Origin: G965218495 sp965218495
GTDB lineage: Bacteria > Bacteroidota > Rhodothermia > Rhodothermales > Bin80
Length of the DNA stretch: 64,000 nucleotides
Reading direction: 5' to 3'
Assembly: GCA_965218495.1 (NCBI GenBank)
Contig: OZ244626.1
Coordinates: 2,108,001-2,172,000, forward strand
Made by a program: the position numbers and the translations under genes. The notes below the pieces were generated by a model. It was not told where the DNA came from and searched no databases. It saw only the letters and a list, made by a program, of their open reading frames with translations. Positions within the stretch are counted from its first letter, which is position 1; every line of letters starts with the position of its first letter. Shown in pieces: positions 39,252 through 47,642 of the stretch.

Positions 39252-40163
39252 AAGTTTTTCGGTAAGTGAAGTGTTATGTGCCTGCGGTCGTGAGCGGCAG
39301 CCCACCCCTGGACTCCCGTGTCCAGCGTAACCCGTACAGGCAAGCTAAGGCGTAGGAATCACATTTGCAGCGTCGAAGGCTCTGTCGGCCCCAGGCCCGA
39401 TTCTCAGCTCGCCGTGCCAGCCCGTCCTACTTGTTTTACATCTCGGACCTGTTTACTACCCAATCAGCTTGATGCAATAATACGTTCAGCGCGTCTATTC
39501 TTGGCCCAAATTGCATCGCCACCGTTGCGCTTGGAGCGTATCTCTCGCGTTTTCGCACACTCTTAACTTAACCAAGGACATTCTGTTCTTCGCGATCGTA
39601 GCGGGCAAGAAAGGGCGAGGCGATTGGAGCCGTGGCAATTTCGCTTCTCATTTGGAACGTGAGTGCCTCTGGTTCCGTGACTAGGAGGATTGGGACTACG
39701 AGTGCACTGCCCCAGTCGTGATGGGCGCGGTGCCAATTCACTTCCATCTGGCAATGCCAGTGATACATAGATGTACAGCACTAGACAGTGACACCGCACA
39801 CGGTGCAGGTCTGTCCGGCGTACTTCGTCTACGCCAAGCCTCGAAGCCACATCTTGCAGTACTTCGCCGGCGCTTGACCACGCGGATTGGGTACTTAGAC
39901 CCTGCATAGAACCAGTCGCACTCGCAGCTGGTCAACTTCAATACGCGTGTGCGCCCAGTTGGCCATACGCAGCGCGCGCTACGCGGCACTCCGCGACGCA
40001 GCCTAATCCATCCGCTGGTTACGCGAGGTGGCGCACATGATCCGTAGTCGAACACGTAAAGTGCCCGGGTCAGGTACGCCTATTTCCGGCTGGCTGCAGC
40101 GCTCTGTATCCTGCGGCGTGCAAACGCTACTACTGCGCTTCAGGCAGATGAGAGCAGAGCTTC
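39252..40163. other. Long spacer upstream of the SusC/SusD pair
   Basis: About 910 bp between the TonB receptor and SusC. Only overlapping ORFs of under 115 codons on both strands; none resembles a known family or carries a signal peptide. No tRNA fold, no extracytoplasmic sigma/anti-sigma gene (often found next to SusC) and no riboswitch recognised. It may contain decayed DNA. Confidence 0.4.
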
Positions 40164-43013
40164 CTAGAACATGTCGGCGGTCAAACGCAAATACAGCGAC
40201 CTACCATTATAGTCCCACGGCAATCCCCTCGGGTGCAAAACCCCGGTGCGGCTCGTTTCGGCAGAGTCGGACATCGGCACCGAATCGAAGATGTTGTTAA
40301 CCCCGATCGCAATGCGATAGTCCCTACGAATGGCGTAGCCCAGCTCTCCGGCTGCGATTACCACGCCGTCGTACGTGTCAAGCGCGCTCTCGCCGCTATC
40401 CAGCATGCAGAGCGTATTGCCAAAAGTGCAGATCTGGAAGCTGGAGTAGTAGTTAAGCCGCACCATCCAGTGCACAGGACCTATCCGGTGCCGGCCCGAA
40501 AGGACCATACGGTGTTTTGGGTTGAGCGTCAGCATCTCAATCTGCCGTGCCGGCGTCAACTGGGTAAGCGTGACGGGTTGCCGTAGCGGCATGTCCAAGA
40601 ACCTGTCGATCTGGCGCGGCTGCGCGAAGTCCACCAAGTCGAGCTCCGTCCAGTTCCATGCCAGACTTGCGCTGGATGACTCGCCGCTTAGCCAATCGCG
40701 TTGCCATGCCAGCACCAGGTCCGTGCCACGCGTGCGCGTGTCAAAGTCATTGGAATAAAACCGTATCTCCCGGATATTCTGGACACCACCCAAGAGGTTG
40801 GCCTTGTCCATGATCGCTACCATCTCGTCAGTCATCGGAATATTGCCCGTTACCGCGATCCGGTCCCTGAATGCGATATCGAAGTAGTCCACGGTCAAGG
40901 TCCAGTCCTCCGAAAGCTCCAGGATCGTGCCCAGCGAAATGCTTCGTGCCATTTCTTCGGTCAGCTCCTTGCCCCCCAGACCCATGGCGATGGGATGGGT
41001 GGAAGGAAGCTGTCCCACCTCAATAAGCCCTTTTTCCGGCGAAAATCCCGTTGTCTGGAACACGTTGAGGTTTGCCTGGCCAGGCGTGGGTGCACGGAAG
41101 CCCGTACTGACCGTGCCGCGCAACGAGGTCCGATCCGTAGCTCTGTAGAGTCCAGCCACCTTACCAGTCAACGTGCTGCCAAAGTGCTCGTAGTAGTTCT
41201 CATAGCGGGCCGCTACGTCGACCACCCATCTGGATGACAAATCCGCTTCAACATCCACATACAAGGCCAGATTCGGCCGACTCCATCGGCCAGCAAAGGC
41301 CGGGTTGAGTCCTTGGTATCCGTTTGAGCCGACGCTGAAACCCTGAACGGCATATGGCCCCGCATTGTACGACTCCAGGTTGCCCGGCCTGCTTTCAAAG
41401 GTCTCGTTGCGCCAAGTGATACCCCATGCCACATGCAGTGGCGACGCAAGGACGCCGACGGCAACAGGGTAACTCATAGCAACGGACGCCTCAACCTCCT
41501 GCTGCAAGTACCCACGCGGCTTGAACGACGTCGGGGTATCAGGGCCGTAAGATGCATTGATGGTGTTGTAGATGTAATAATCCTGGACACTGCGCCCGAT
41601 GCTGATGCTTGCATCCCACTTCAGCCCGATGTCAGGACCCCCTTCAAAGCCGGCCACCATGCTCCAATCCGTCATGTCGGACCCGAAGCGAGGAGTAAAG
41701 CCCCCAGGAAACAGCTCGTTAAACAGAAAGCACTTCCCCCGGAATTCCGCAATGAAGGTCTGCACGTCCGCGTTGTCTGCCTCCAGGCTTGGCAGCTCTT
41801 TCAGGTCGGCGCAGTTGACGTCGTCGCCTTGATTCAGGTCTATTACGGCACGCGTGGCAGATTCGCCGCTGCCAAACCGAAACACGCTTCCGCGTGCAGT
41901 CGACGTTCCTGGTGATCTGAAGTAAAACCCATACTCCGCTGTGCGCTGCGCGTACCCGCCAAATGCATAGGCACGCATGTTGCTACCAATAAGTAAGCCG
42001 GCATTGGCAAACCCGGTCCACGAATCGTGAACTTCAGGGCTTCCCCAAATGTGGGCAGGGTTCTTTACCGGGTAGCCTCTTGAGGCCAGGATCGCCGCGT
42101 CACTCCGCTGGGCACTCCGCACGGTTGGCCCTACGTCTCGACCCTCCAGGCTCAGGCTGATGTAGCCGTGCTGGGTCAGGTGCAGCCCAACGTTAGCACC
42201 AATGTGCCCATACCGGCCGTCCCCCTCCGTATACTGCCCACCCTGCATCTTTATCAACACCCCATGGGGAGAATCACGAAGTTGGAGGTTGAATACGCCT
42301 GCGACAGCATCAGCGCCGTATTGGGCAGAGGCCCCGTCTCGCAGAATTTCCACCTGCTTGACCGCGATACTCGGAATCGTATTCAGGTCGGGGCCTTGGG
42401 CACCCTTGTTCAATGCACTTCCGCTAAGCGCAATTGAGCTGGACCGGTGTCGTCGCTTGCCATTGACGAGGACAACGATGTTGTCGGTTGGAAGCCCTCG
42501 CAGGGTCGCTGGGCGCACCAGCGCAGCCTCATCACCACCGCTCTTGCGAACGTTATACGAGGGGACATGCGTGCGGAGAATGTCATCCATATCTGTGGTC
42601 GCCGCGTTGGAAAAGTCACTCGGACCCAGGACATCCACCGGGACTACGGAATCCTTCACTAAGCGGGGCAGGCGCCTCGTGCCCACAACGACTATTTCGT
42701 CCAGCCCCAAAACACTCTCTCTGAGCCTGACACTAAGCGTGCTTGCCCCAGGCTCCGGCTGCAGCGTCTGCGAGCGGTATCCAACAAACCGGAACACCAG
42801 AGCGGCCTCGTTGGAAGGAAGGCTGATGGAATACTTGCCCTCGAGGTCCGTGATTGTGCCTTCGCTTGTGCCCTCTATTGACACCGTCACGCCGGGTAGC
42901 GCCTCGCCCGTGTTGGCGTCTGTCACTGTACCGCTGACGACTCTTTGTCCATAAGCAACGGGGCAGATCACCAGGACAATGGCTACGATAGCGGAAATAC
43001 GTCGCTGTATCAT
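40164..43013 (-). CDS. TonB-dependent receptor (iron/cobalamin-type)
   Basis: About 949 residues from the Met that starts a good signal peptide (MIQRRISAIVAIVLVICPVA, cleavage near AYGQ); an upstream in-frame extension is not signal-like. Carboxypeptidase-regulatory domain (VSGTVTDANTGEALPGVTVS), TonB-box region (GLDEIVVVGTRRLPR), plug (MDDILRTHVPSYNV, ATLRGLPTDNIVVLVNGKRR, VKQVEILRDGASAQYGADAV), barrel (GTVSTGFRAPTPGQANLNVF), C-terminal SLYLRLTADMF. The GKRRHRSS and RDGASAQYGADA blocks are seen in siderophore- and sugar-type receptors, so the substrate cannot be fixed. No SusD partner. Sits 134 bp downstream of the prohibitin-like gene. Confidence 0.93.
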   Translation of the reverse strand: MIQRRISAIVAIVLVICPVAYGQRVVSGTVTDANTGEALPGVTVSIEGTSEGTITDLEGKYSISLPSNEAALVFRFVGYRSQTLQPEPGASTLSVRLRESVLGLDEIVVVGTRRLPRLVKDSVVPVDVLGPSDFSNAATTDMDDILRTHVPSYNVRKSGGDEAALVRPATLRGLPTDNIVVLVNGKRRHRSSSIALSGSALNKGAQGPDLNTIPSIAVKQVEILRDGASAQYGADAVAGVFNLQLRDSPHGVLIKMQGGQYTEGDGRYGHIGANVGLHLTQHGYISLSLEGRDVGPTVRSAQRSDAAILASRGYPVKNPAHIWGSPEVHDSWTGFANAGLLIGSNMRAYAFGGYAQRTAEYGFYFRSPGTSTARGSVFRFGSGESATRAVIDLNQGDDVNCADLKELPSLEADNADVQTFIAEFRGKCFLFNELFPGGFTPRFGSDMTDWSMVAGFEGGPDIGLKWDASISIGRSVQDYYIYNTINASYGPDTPTSFKPRGYLQQEVEASVAMSYPVAVGVLASPLHVAWGITWRNETFESRPGNLESYNAGPYAVQGFSVGSNGYQGLNPAFAGRWSRPNLALYVDVEADLSSRWVVDVAARYENYYEHFGSTLTGKVAGLYRATDRTSLRGTVSTGFRAPTPGQANLNVFQTTGFSPEKGLIEVGQLPSTHPIAMGLGGKELTEEMARSISLGTILELSEDWTLTVDYFDIAFRDRIAVTGNIPMTDEMVAIMDKANLLGGVQNIREIRFYSNDFDTRTRGTDLVLAWQRDWLSGESSSASLAWNWTELDLVDFAQPRQIDRFLDMPLRQPVTLTQLTPARQIEMLTLNPKHRMVLSGRHRIGPVHWMVRLNYYSSFQICTFGNTLCMLDSGESALDTYDGVVIAAGELGYAIRRDYRIAIGVNNIFDSVPMSDSAETSRTGVLHPRGLPWDYNGRSLYLRLTADMF

Positions 43014-43146
43014 GGCTGTGCAATGGCCAATTGAACGCGGAGCCCCGTTGCCGTGCTCGACAGGCTGACCGGCCGGGCATACAACGGGTATGCCTTCGAG
43101 TCGCTCTGGAGTAATACAGGGGCGCACCAGAGCGCGGTATCCTTAT

Positions 43147-43980
43147 CTACTGCCCACCCAGAATCAGCGGTAGCCCATCCGGGCCGCTGCCGACGATCAC
43201 CATCTTGGTGTTGGGGGATTTGGCCAAGTCCTGCGTGGCCTCAATACCCTTATAACGCAGAAACTGGGAAGTCAGGCTGGCAGTGATGATGCGCTGATAG
43301 GTTGCTTGGCCTTCGGCTTCAATCTGCTTACGCTGGGCCTCCAGCCGCTCCTTCCGAATGGTGAACTCGTAGCGCTCGGCGTCCTGCTCCTCCTTGAGCT
43401 TCTCCTCGATCGCCACCTTGATCTGCTCCGGAAGGCGAACATCGCGAATCAGGATGGCCTCAATGAGCACAAAGTCAGCCTCCACACTTCGGCTCACGCG
43501 TGAGTAGATACTGTCCTGCAGTTGGGTGCGCTTGGAGGAATACAGCTCGTCCGGCGTAAACTGCCCTATCACCTCGCGTACCGCGCTCCGAAGTTCGGGC
43601 TGTATGAGCTTGCGATAGTATTCAATGCCGTAGGTTTGATGCAGCCTTGGCAGGGTCGAAGCCTCAGGCCGCCACCGAACCGAGACATCCGTGCCGATGG
43701 ATAACCCGTTCGAAGACAGTGCTTCCATATTCTCAAGCTTTTCCTGTACACGCACGTCATACTTTATGACATCCACCCAGGGAGCATGCAGCTGCAGTCC
43801 CTCGCCATAAGTCTTGCTGACGTCCGTGCCGCCAAATGGGCTGTATCGGACACCGGCCCCGCCCGACGTAATCGTAGTGGTCATGCATCCGGCTGCCATC
43901 GCCGAGAAAACCAGAAAGGCGCCTGCACCGATTGCTATCCGGGTTACAAGGCGCGTGATGTTGGGGTACTGTTTGTTCAT
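43147..43980 (-). CDS. Prohibitin/SPFH-family membrane protein
   Basis: 277 residues. An N-terminal transmembrane segment (about 12-32, ending MAAGC; possibly a lipoprotein, but SPFH proteins are usually anchored by this helix). SPFH/prohibitin core: GLQLHAPWVDVIKYDVRVQE, GLSIGTDVSVRWRPE, KLIQPELRSAVREVIGQFT, FVLIEAILIRDVRLPEQIK. A coiled-coil tail follows (EEKLKEEQDAERYEFTIRKE) with the family motif AEGQATYQRII. Such proteins form ring-shaped membrane scaffolds that control proteases such as FtsH (known for the family, not shown here). A purine-rich GAGGAAGG about 10 bp upstream of the ATG is the clearest ribosome binding site in the window. Divergent from murB across an 89-bp shared promoter region. 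Confidence 0.92.
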   Translation of the reverse strand: MNKQYPNITRLVTRIAIGAGAFLVFSAMAAGCMTTTITSGGAGVRYSPFGGTDVSKTYGEGLQLHAPWVDVIKYDVRVQEKLENMEALSSNGLSIGTDVSVRWRPEASTLPRLHQTYGIEYYRKLIQPELRSAVREVIGQFTPDELYSSKRTQLQDSIYSRVSRSVEADFVLIEAILIRDVRLPEQIKVAIEEKLKEEQDAERYEFTIRKERLEAQRKQIEAEGQATYQRIITASLTSQFLRYKGIEATQDLAKSPNTKMVIVGSGPDGLPLILGGQ

Positions 43981-44069
43981 CGTGTTTACACCTTCCTCTT
44001 TAGTAGACTATCGTTAATAGAAGCGCGTTTGACGCATGGTCTCGACTTTTGATTCAAGCCCAGCGCCCT

Positions 44070-45113
44070 ATGCCCCGTGAGCACCTTGTCGTACGGAGCC
44101 TCGATAAGGCGCTGGGAGCTGGTCGCGTACGCCGGGATGTGCCCCTTGCCCCCTACACCACTTTCAAGATTGGTGGGCCTTCGGACCTCTTCTATGAGGC
44201 CTCTACGGAAGTCGAATTAGAGCAAGCCATCCGAATTGCACGACAGGTGGAGGTGCCGCACTTTCTTCTAGGCTGCGGCGCAAACGTGGTGATTGGAGAT
44301 AAGGGTTTCCGTGGGTTGGTCATCCGCAACTGCGCTCAGGGCACCTTCCTTTCTACTCCAGAGTGCCGCATGCGCGTCGCCAGTGGAGCCATCATGTTCC
44401 CGGATGTCATCGAGCACGCTGTTGCACATGGACTTTCCGGGCTTGAGCACTACGTTGGCATCCCATCCACTGTGGGAGGCGCGCTCTGGCAGAACCTGCA
44501 TTTTCTGTCACCTCCGCCCGCGCGCGAGCGGACGATGTTTATTGAAGAGGTGCTCCTGTCGGCCGACATCCTTACGGAAGAGAATGAGCGCCAAACAGTT
44601 GGTGCCGATTATTTTGACTTTGGCTATGACTATTCCATCCTTCACATTCGCGACGACGTGGTTCTGTCCGCTACGTTCCAGTTAGCGCCGGACGATCCAG
44701 GGCGCATGCACACTATTATGCAGGCAAACCTCGCGTGGCGGGTGCAGCGCCACCCGCCCCTCGATACCGAGCCCAGCGTGGGGTCCATCTTCAAAAAGAT
44801 CCAAGGCATTGGGGCGGGCCGCCTGATCGATGAATGCGGACTCAAGGGCGCAAGCATTGGAGGCATCGTGATTACTCACCGCCACGCCAACATCATGATC
44901 AACACGGGTGATGGACGTGCGGCTGACCTGCAGGCGCTTATTGCCTTTGTAAGAGGCGTGGTGCAAGATAGGACCGGCTATGACCTGGAAACTGAGATTA
45001 GCTTCGTCGGTGACTTTGCCCGCCCTAATACCGACAAGCCCGTGTTCTTGCCCCGGCCGCCGGGCTTGGTTTCCGCTGAAGAGCTTGCGCGGCAGCGCAT
45101 CCGCAATGCCTGA
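44070..45113 (+). CDS. murB: UDP-N-acetylmuramate dehydrogenase
   Basis: About 347 residues. Reduces UDP-GlcNAc-enolpyruvate to UDP-MurNAc in peptidoglycan synthesis using FAD and NADPH. FAD-binding signatures: APYTTFKIGGPSDLFYEAST, LGCGANVVIGDKGFRGLVI, YVGIPSTVGGALWQN. Substrate-binding/catalytic C-terminal domain: EPSVGSIFKKIQGIGAGRLI (proton-donor Ser), LKGASIGGIVITHRHANIMI, and the final LETEISFVGDF with the conserved Glu. The usual GxPGxVGG has Ser in place of Gly, and the NxGAYG stretch is replaced by LHFLSPPPARERTMF, a variant I associate with non-proteobacterial MurBs. Start set at ATG 44070; a TTG at 44049 is in frame. First gene of the plus-strand unit with ccmB-E. Confidence 0.93.
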   Translation: MPREHLVVRSLDKALGAGRVRRDVPLAPYTTFKIGGPSDLFYEASTEVELEQAIRIARQVEVPHFLLGCGANVVIGDKGFRGLVIRNCAQGTFLSTPECRMRVASGAIMFPDVIEHAVAHGLSGLEHYVGIPSTVGGALWQNLHFLSPPPARERTMFIEEVLLSADILTEENERQTVGADYFDFGYDYSILHIRDDVVLSATFQLAPDDPGRMHTIMQANLAWRVQRHPPLDTEPSVGSIFKKIQGIGAGRLIDECGLKGASIGGIVITHRHANIMINTGDGRAADLQALIAFVRGVVQDRTGYDLETEISFVGDFARPNTDKPVFLPRPPGLVSAEELARQRIRNA

Positions 45114-45120
45114 GAATTCC

Positions 45121-45801
45121 ATGAAGCACTGGCTCCGCGGCACCTGGGCAATTCTGCGCAAGGACCTGCAGCTTGAATTGCGGAGCCGCTACGTGCTGAA
45201 TGCGCTCCTGGTATTTGTTCTAAGTGCCCTTTTGGTCGTGGTCCTTGCCGCGGGAGCGGACGGTGTTGATGCACGCGTACAGTCTGGCCTGCTATGGATC
45301 GTGATACTGTTTGCCGCCGCCCTTGGGCTCGGTCGGGCCTTTGTAGCGGAAGAGGAACGCGGTACCGTGCTGCTCCTACGCCTAAACACCACCAGCAGCA
45401 TGGTCTACGCAGGAAAGCTGGTATTCAGTTTTCTTTCCGTGTTAGCAGTGAACGGGGTACTGATCGTGGCCTTCTTGGTGCTCTTGAGCATAGACGTGGC
45501 ACACGCAGGATTGTTGATCGTGACGCTGATTGTTGGAACGCTTGGACTCTCGGGCGCGACAACGCTTTTGGCAGCTATCATCGCGCGCACCTCACGCAGT
45601 GGACCCTTGCTGCCAATGCTGTTGTTTCCACTCCTTATGCCGCTGCTCTTGTCGGCGGTCGAAGCCACACACATTAGCCTGGTGGGTTCTGCGGCAGGTG
45701 CCTGGGACGCGGCGGCCAACTCGCTGGCTGCCATGACCGGATTCGCAGGCGTTGTGATATCGGCCTCTGTGCTACTATTCGACTACGTATGGCACGACTA
45801 G
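45121..45801 (+). CDS. ccmB: Heme exporter subunit CcmB
   Basis: About 226 residues. Integral-membrane subunit of the CcmAB(C) ABC-type complex that releases holo-CcmE during cytochrome c maturation. The N-terminal AILRKDLQLELRSRY is typical of CcmB and is followed by six hydrophobic segments (for example LLVFVLSALLVVVLAAG and ISASVLLFDYVW). The conserved EEERGTVLLLRL cytoplasmic segment is present. A TGAGA motif precedes ATG 45121; an alternative ATG at 45106 overlaps the murB stop. CcmA, the ATPase partner normally encoded just upstream, is absent: murB takes its place. The stop overlaps the start of ccmC by 13 bp. Confidence 0.92.
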   Translation: MKHWLRGTWAILRKDLQLELRSRYVLNALLVFVLSALLVVVLAAGADGVDARVQSGLLWIVILFAAALGLGRAFVAEEERGTVLLLRLNTTSSMVYAGKLVFSFLSVLAVNGVLIVAFLVLLSIDVAHAGLLIVTLIVGTLGLSGATTLLAAIIARTSRSGPLLPMLLFPLLMPLLLSAVEATHISLVGSAAGAWDAAANSLAAMTGFAGVVISASVLLFDYVWHD

Positions 45802-46583
45802 GCACCCGGCGCGCCATAAGCCCGGTGCCCATGGCGCCCAACCAAACGCAAATGAGTAGAATACCACGCAACTTCGCTCAGACCCGCTACCGGTGGATTC
45901 GGCTGCTGATTGTCCTCTGGATGACAGCAGTGCTCCTGGCAGCCTTTTCCTTTGGTGGCTTTGGATTCAATATCCCCCGGATCAACATCTTGGAGCACAC
46001 GGCACGCAACCTCTATTTTCATGTGCCTCTGTGGTTTTCGATGATGGCGCTGACCGCACTCTCCGCATGGCACTCGCTTCGATTCCTGCAGTCAGGTGGC
46101 CTTGTCCGCGACATACGTGCGTGTATTGCGGCCCAGGTCGCTATCGTATTCGGAGTGCTCGGCCTGGCTACCGGTAGTTACTGGGCGCACTATACCTGGT
46201 ATGAAGGCACAAACATCTGGTGGAACTTCGACCCTAAGCAGTCGATGGCTGCCGTGCAAGTCCTGATTTATGGGGCCTATTTCGCGCTTCGCAGGGCGCT
46301 GGATGACTCTGCGAAACGTGCGCGGATCTCGGCTGTATACAACGTGTTCGCTTTTGTTACGGTACCATTCCTGCTGTATGTTTTGCCCCGGCAAATGGAC
46401 AGTCTGCACCCCGGCGCAGAGGGCAATCCCGCCTTCAGTGAAATCACGCATCCACTGATGCGTTTGGTATTCTACCCTGCAGTAGTTGGGTTCATTGGGG
46501 TCGGATGGCTGCTCTACAACCAGCGTGTTCGTGCACAGCGCATTGAAGAAAAGCTCGAAAGCCGGCATCTGCCGGAGATGTGA
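45789..46583 (+). CDS. ccmC: Heme-handling protein CcmC
   Basis: 264 residues, about six membrane helices, with the tryptophan-rich heme-binding WWD-type segment (GTNIWWNFDPKQSMAAVQVL) in a periplasmic loop flanked by His-containing loops (LYFHVPLWFSMM, EITHPLMRLVFYPA). CcmC loads heme on the chaperone CcmE. The usual WGxWWxWD is altered to YEGTNIWWNFDPK. The start overlaps the ccmB stop, and the internal ATG at 45852 could be the true start, since the first 20 residues are weakly conserved-looking. Followed immediately by ccmD. Confidence 0.92.
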   Translation: MARLGTRRAISPVPMAPNQTQMSRIPRNFAQTRYRWIRLLIVLWMTAVLLAAFSFGGFGFNIPRINILEHTARNLYFHVPLWFSMMALTALSAWHSLRFLQSGGLVRDIRACIAAQVAIVFGVLGLATGSYWAHYTWYEGTNIWWNFDPKQSMAAVQVLIYGAYFALRRALDDSAKRARISAVYNVFAFVTVPFLLYVLPRQMDSLHPGAEGNPAFSEITHPLMRLVFYPAVVGFIGVGWLLYNQRVRAQRIEEKLESRHLPEM

Positions 46584-46585
46584 CC

Positions 46586-46795
46586 ATGCCTAATCTTGCC
46601 ACCAGCGTAGGGGCTTTGGCCCAGCAGGCCTTGGACGAGGTCATGCTTTCCAACGACAAACTCTTCGTGGTCCTCGCCGTAGTGCTCATCATCTGGGCCG
46701 GCTTCATCGTCTACATCTACGCCTTGGATCGCAAGCTCAATCGCTTGGAAAAAGCATTGGCGGAACCTTCGCCTGCGGATTCAGCGTCTGCATAG
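46586..46795 (+). CDS. ccmD: CcmD-like small membrane protein
   Basis: About 69 residues with a single transmembrane helix (LFVVLAVVLIIWAGFIVYIY) followed by a short basic and acidic tail (LDRKLNRLEKAL). This is the CcmD layout: a small protein that stabilises the CcmABC-CcmE complex. It starts 3 bp after the ccmC stop and lies 20 bp before ccmE. Assignment rests on size, topology and position, since sequence conservation in this family is low. Confidence 0.8.
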   Translation: MPNLATSVGALAQQALDEVMLSNDKLFVVLAVVLIIWAGFIVYIYALDRKLNRLEKALAEPSPADSASA

Positions 46796-46815
46796 CTCAT
46801 ACTCCACCTGATCTT

Positions 46816-47214
46816 ATGAAGACAAAGACCATCATCGGACTGATCGCGATCGTAGGGTTTTCGTCCCTGCTTCTATTCAGCTTTGGGCGGCAGGTAGGGG
46901 GGTACATGGACTTTGCTGAGGCTGGCGAGACGGGCTCGCGCGCCCATGTGGTAGGCAATTGGGTACAGCAAGACCAAGCGGACTACGATGCCGCCGAGAA
47001 TCTGTTCACCTTTTACATGAAGGATGCACAAGGTGAGGTGAAGCAAGTGCAGTACGCGAATACCAAGCCCGCCAGCTTCGAGGATGCCGAAAAGCTGGTC
47101 GTGGAAGGCCACATGAAGGACGGCATGTTCATCGCCGAAAATATCCTGATGAAGTGTCCGTCCAAGTACAACGATGAGCGGGCCCTGCAGGAGGCTGTTC
47201 CCAGCGAGCTATAG
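46816..47214 (+). CDS. ccmE: Heme chaperone CcmE, cysteine-type
   Basis: 132 residues. N-terminal anchor helix (TIIGLIAIVGFSSLLLFSFG), then a small beta-barrel (AHVVGNWVQQD, FTFYMKDAQGEVKQVQYAN, KLVVEGHMKDGMFIAENILM). The heme-attachment site, usually HxxxY (His130 in E. coli), here reads C-P-S-K-Y (Cys114, Tyr118), followed by NDE. The CxxxY form is a known minority type of CcmE described from some anaerobes and archaea. It carries heme from CcmC to the CcmF/H lyase. No ccmF or ccmGH follows in the window, so the lyase must be encoded elsewhere. Confidence 0.93.
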   Translation: MKTKTIIGLIAIVGFSSLLLFSFGRQVGGYMDFAEAGETGSRAHVVGNWVQQDQADYDAAENLFTFYMKDAQGEVKQVQYANTKPASFEDAEKLVVEGHMKDGMFIAENILMKCPSKYNDERALQEAVPSEL

Positions 47215-47642
47215 GCGACACACCTCCTGTCCTGCGGCAAAATAGAGCGCCTGAGCACACCGCAGAGCTGCTACGCTGGCCCTGCCCAAAAAAGGGACTT
47301 ATATAGTCTGATTACCTTGGCGTTTTCATCAGAGTACACAGCAGGGTGCCGGGATGTACCACACAAGGAAATATGTGCAGCAGATATCCTTGTGCGCGGT
47401 TTTCCTGTTGTCGTTTCTCTATTTCGGCTTTGCCGGAACCAGCCCTGCGGGCGTGGAACGGGGCCGTAATTCGGCCATCGCAAGCGTTTTGGTGCTAGAA
47501 AAACGTATATTGTTTGGCGCAGGGTTGGCCAGATTCGCCATAAGAGACCTTCACCGCGCGGCGGCTGCCTCGTTGCGGCTGGGGGGGGTGCGGCTTGCAA
47601 AGTCGGCCCCTCGATTCGGCCCTTCCACAGTTAAAGAGCAAA
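47215..47642. other. Spacer after ccmE with a poly-G tract
   Basis: 428 bp between ccmE and the propeller gene. It contains a run of eight G at about 47580-47588, 55 bp upstream of the propeller start, a possible slippage site in the promoter or 5' leader. A hydrophobic ORF start at 47354 (ISLCAVFLLSFLYFGFAG) degenerates into non-protein-like sequence and is not called. Confidence 0.35.

Noticed and set aside
43014..43146. Possible riboswitch in the leader of the TonB receptor
   Set aside because: I could not match cobalamin, TPP or other core boxes, and the leader is only 134 bp long.
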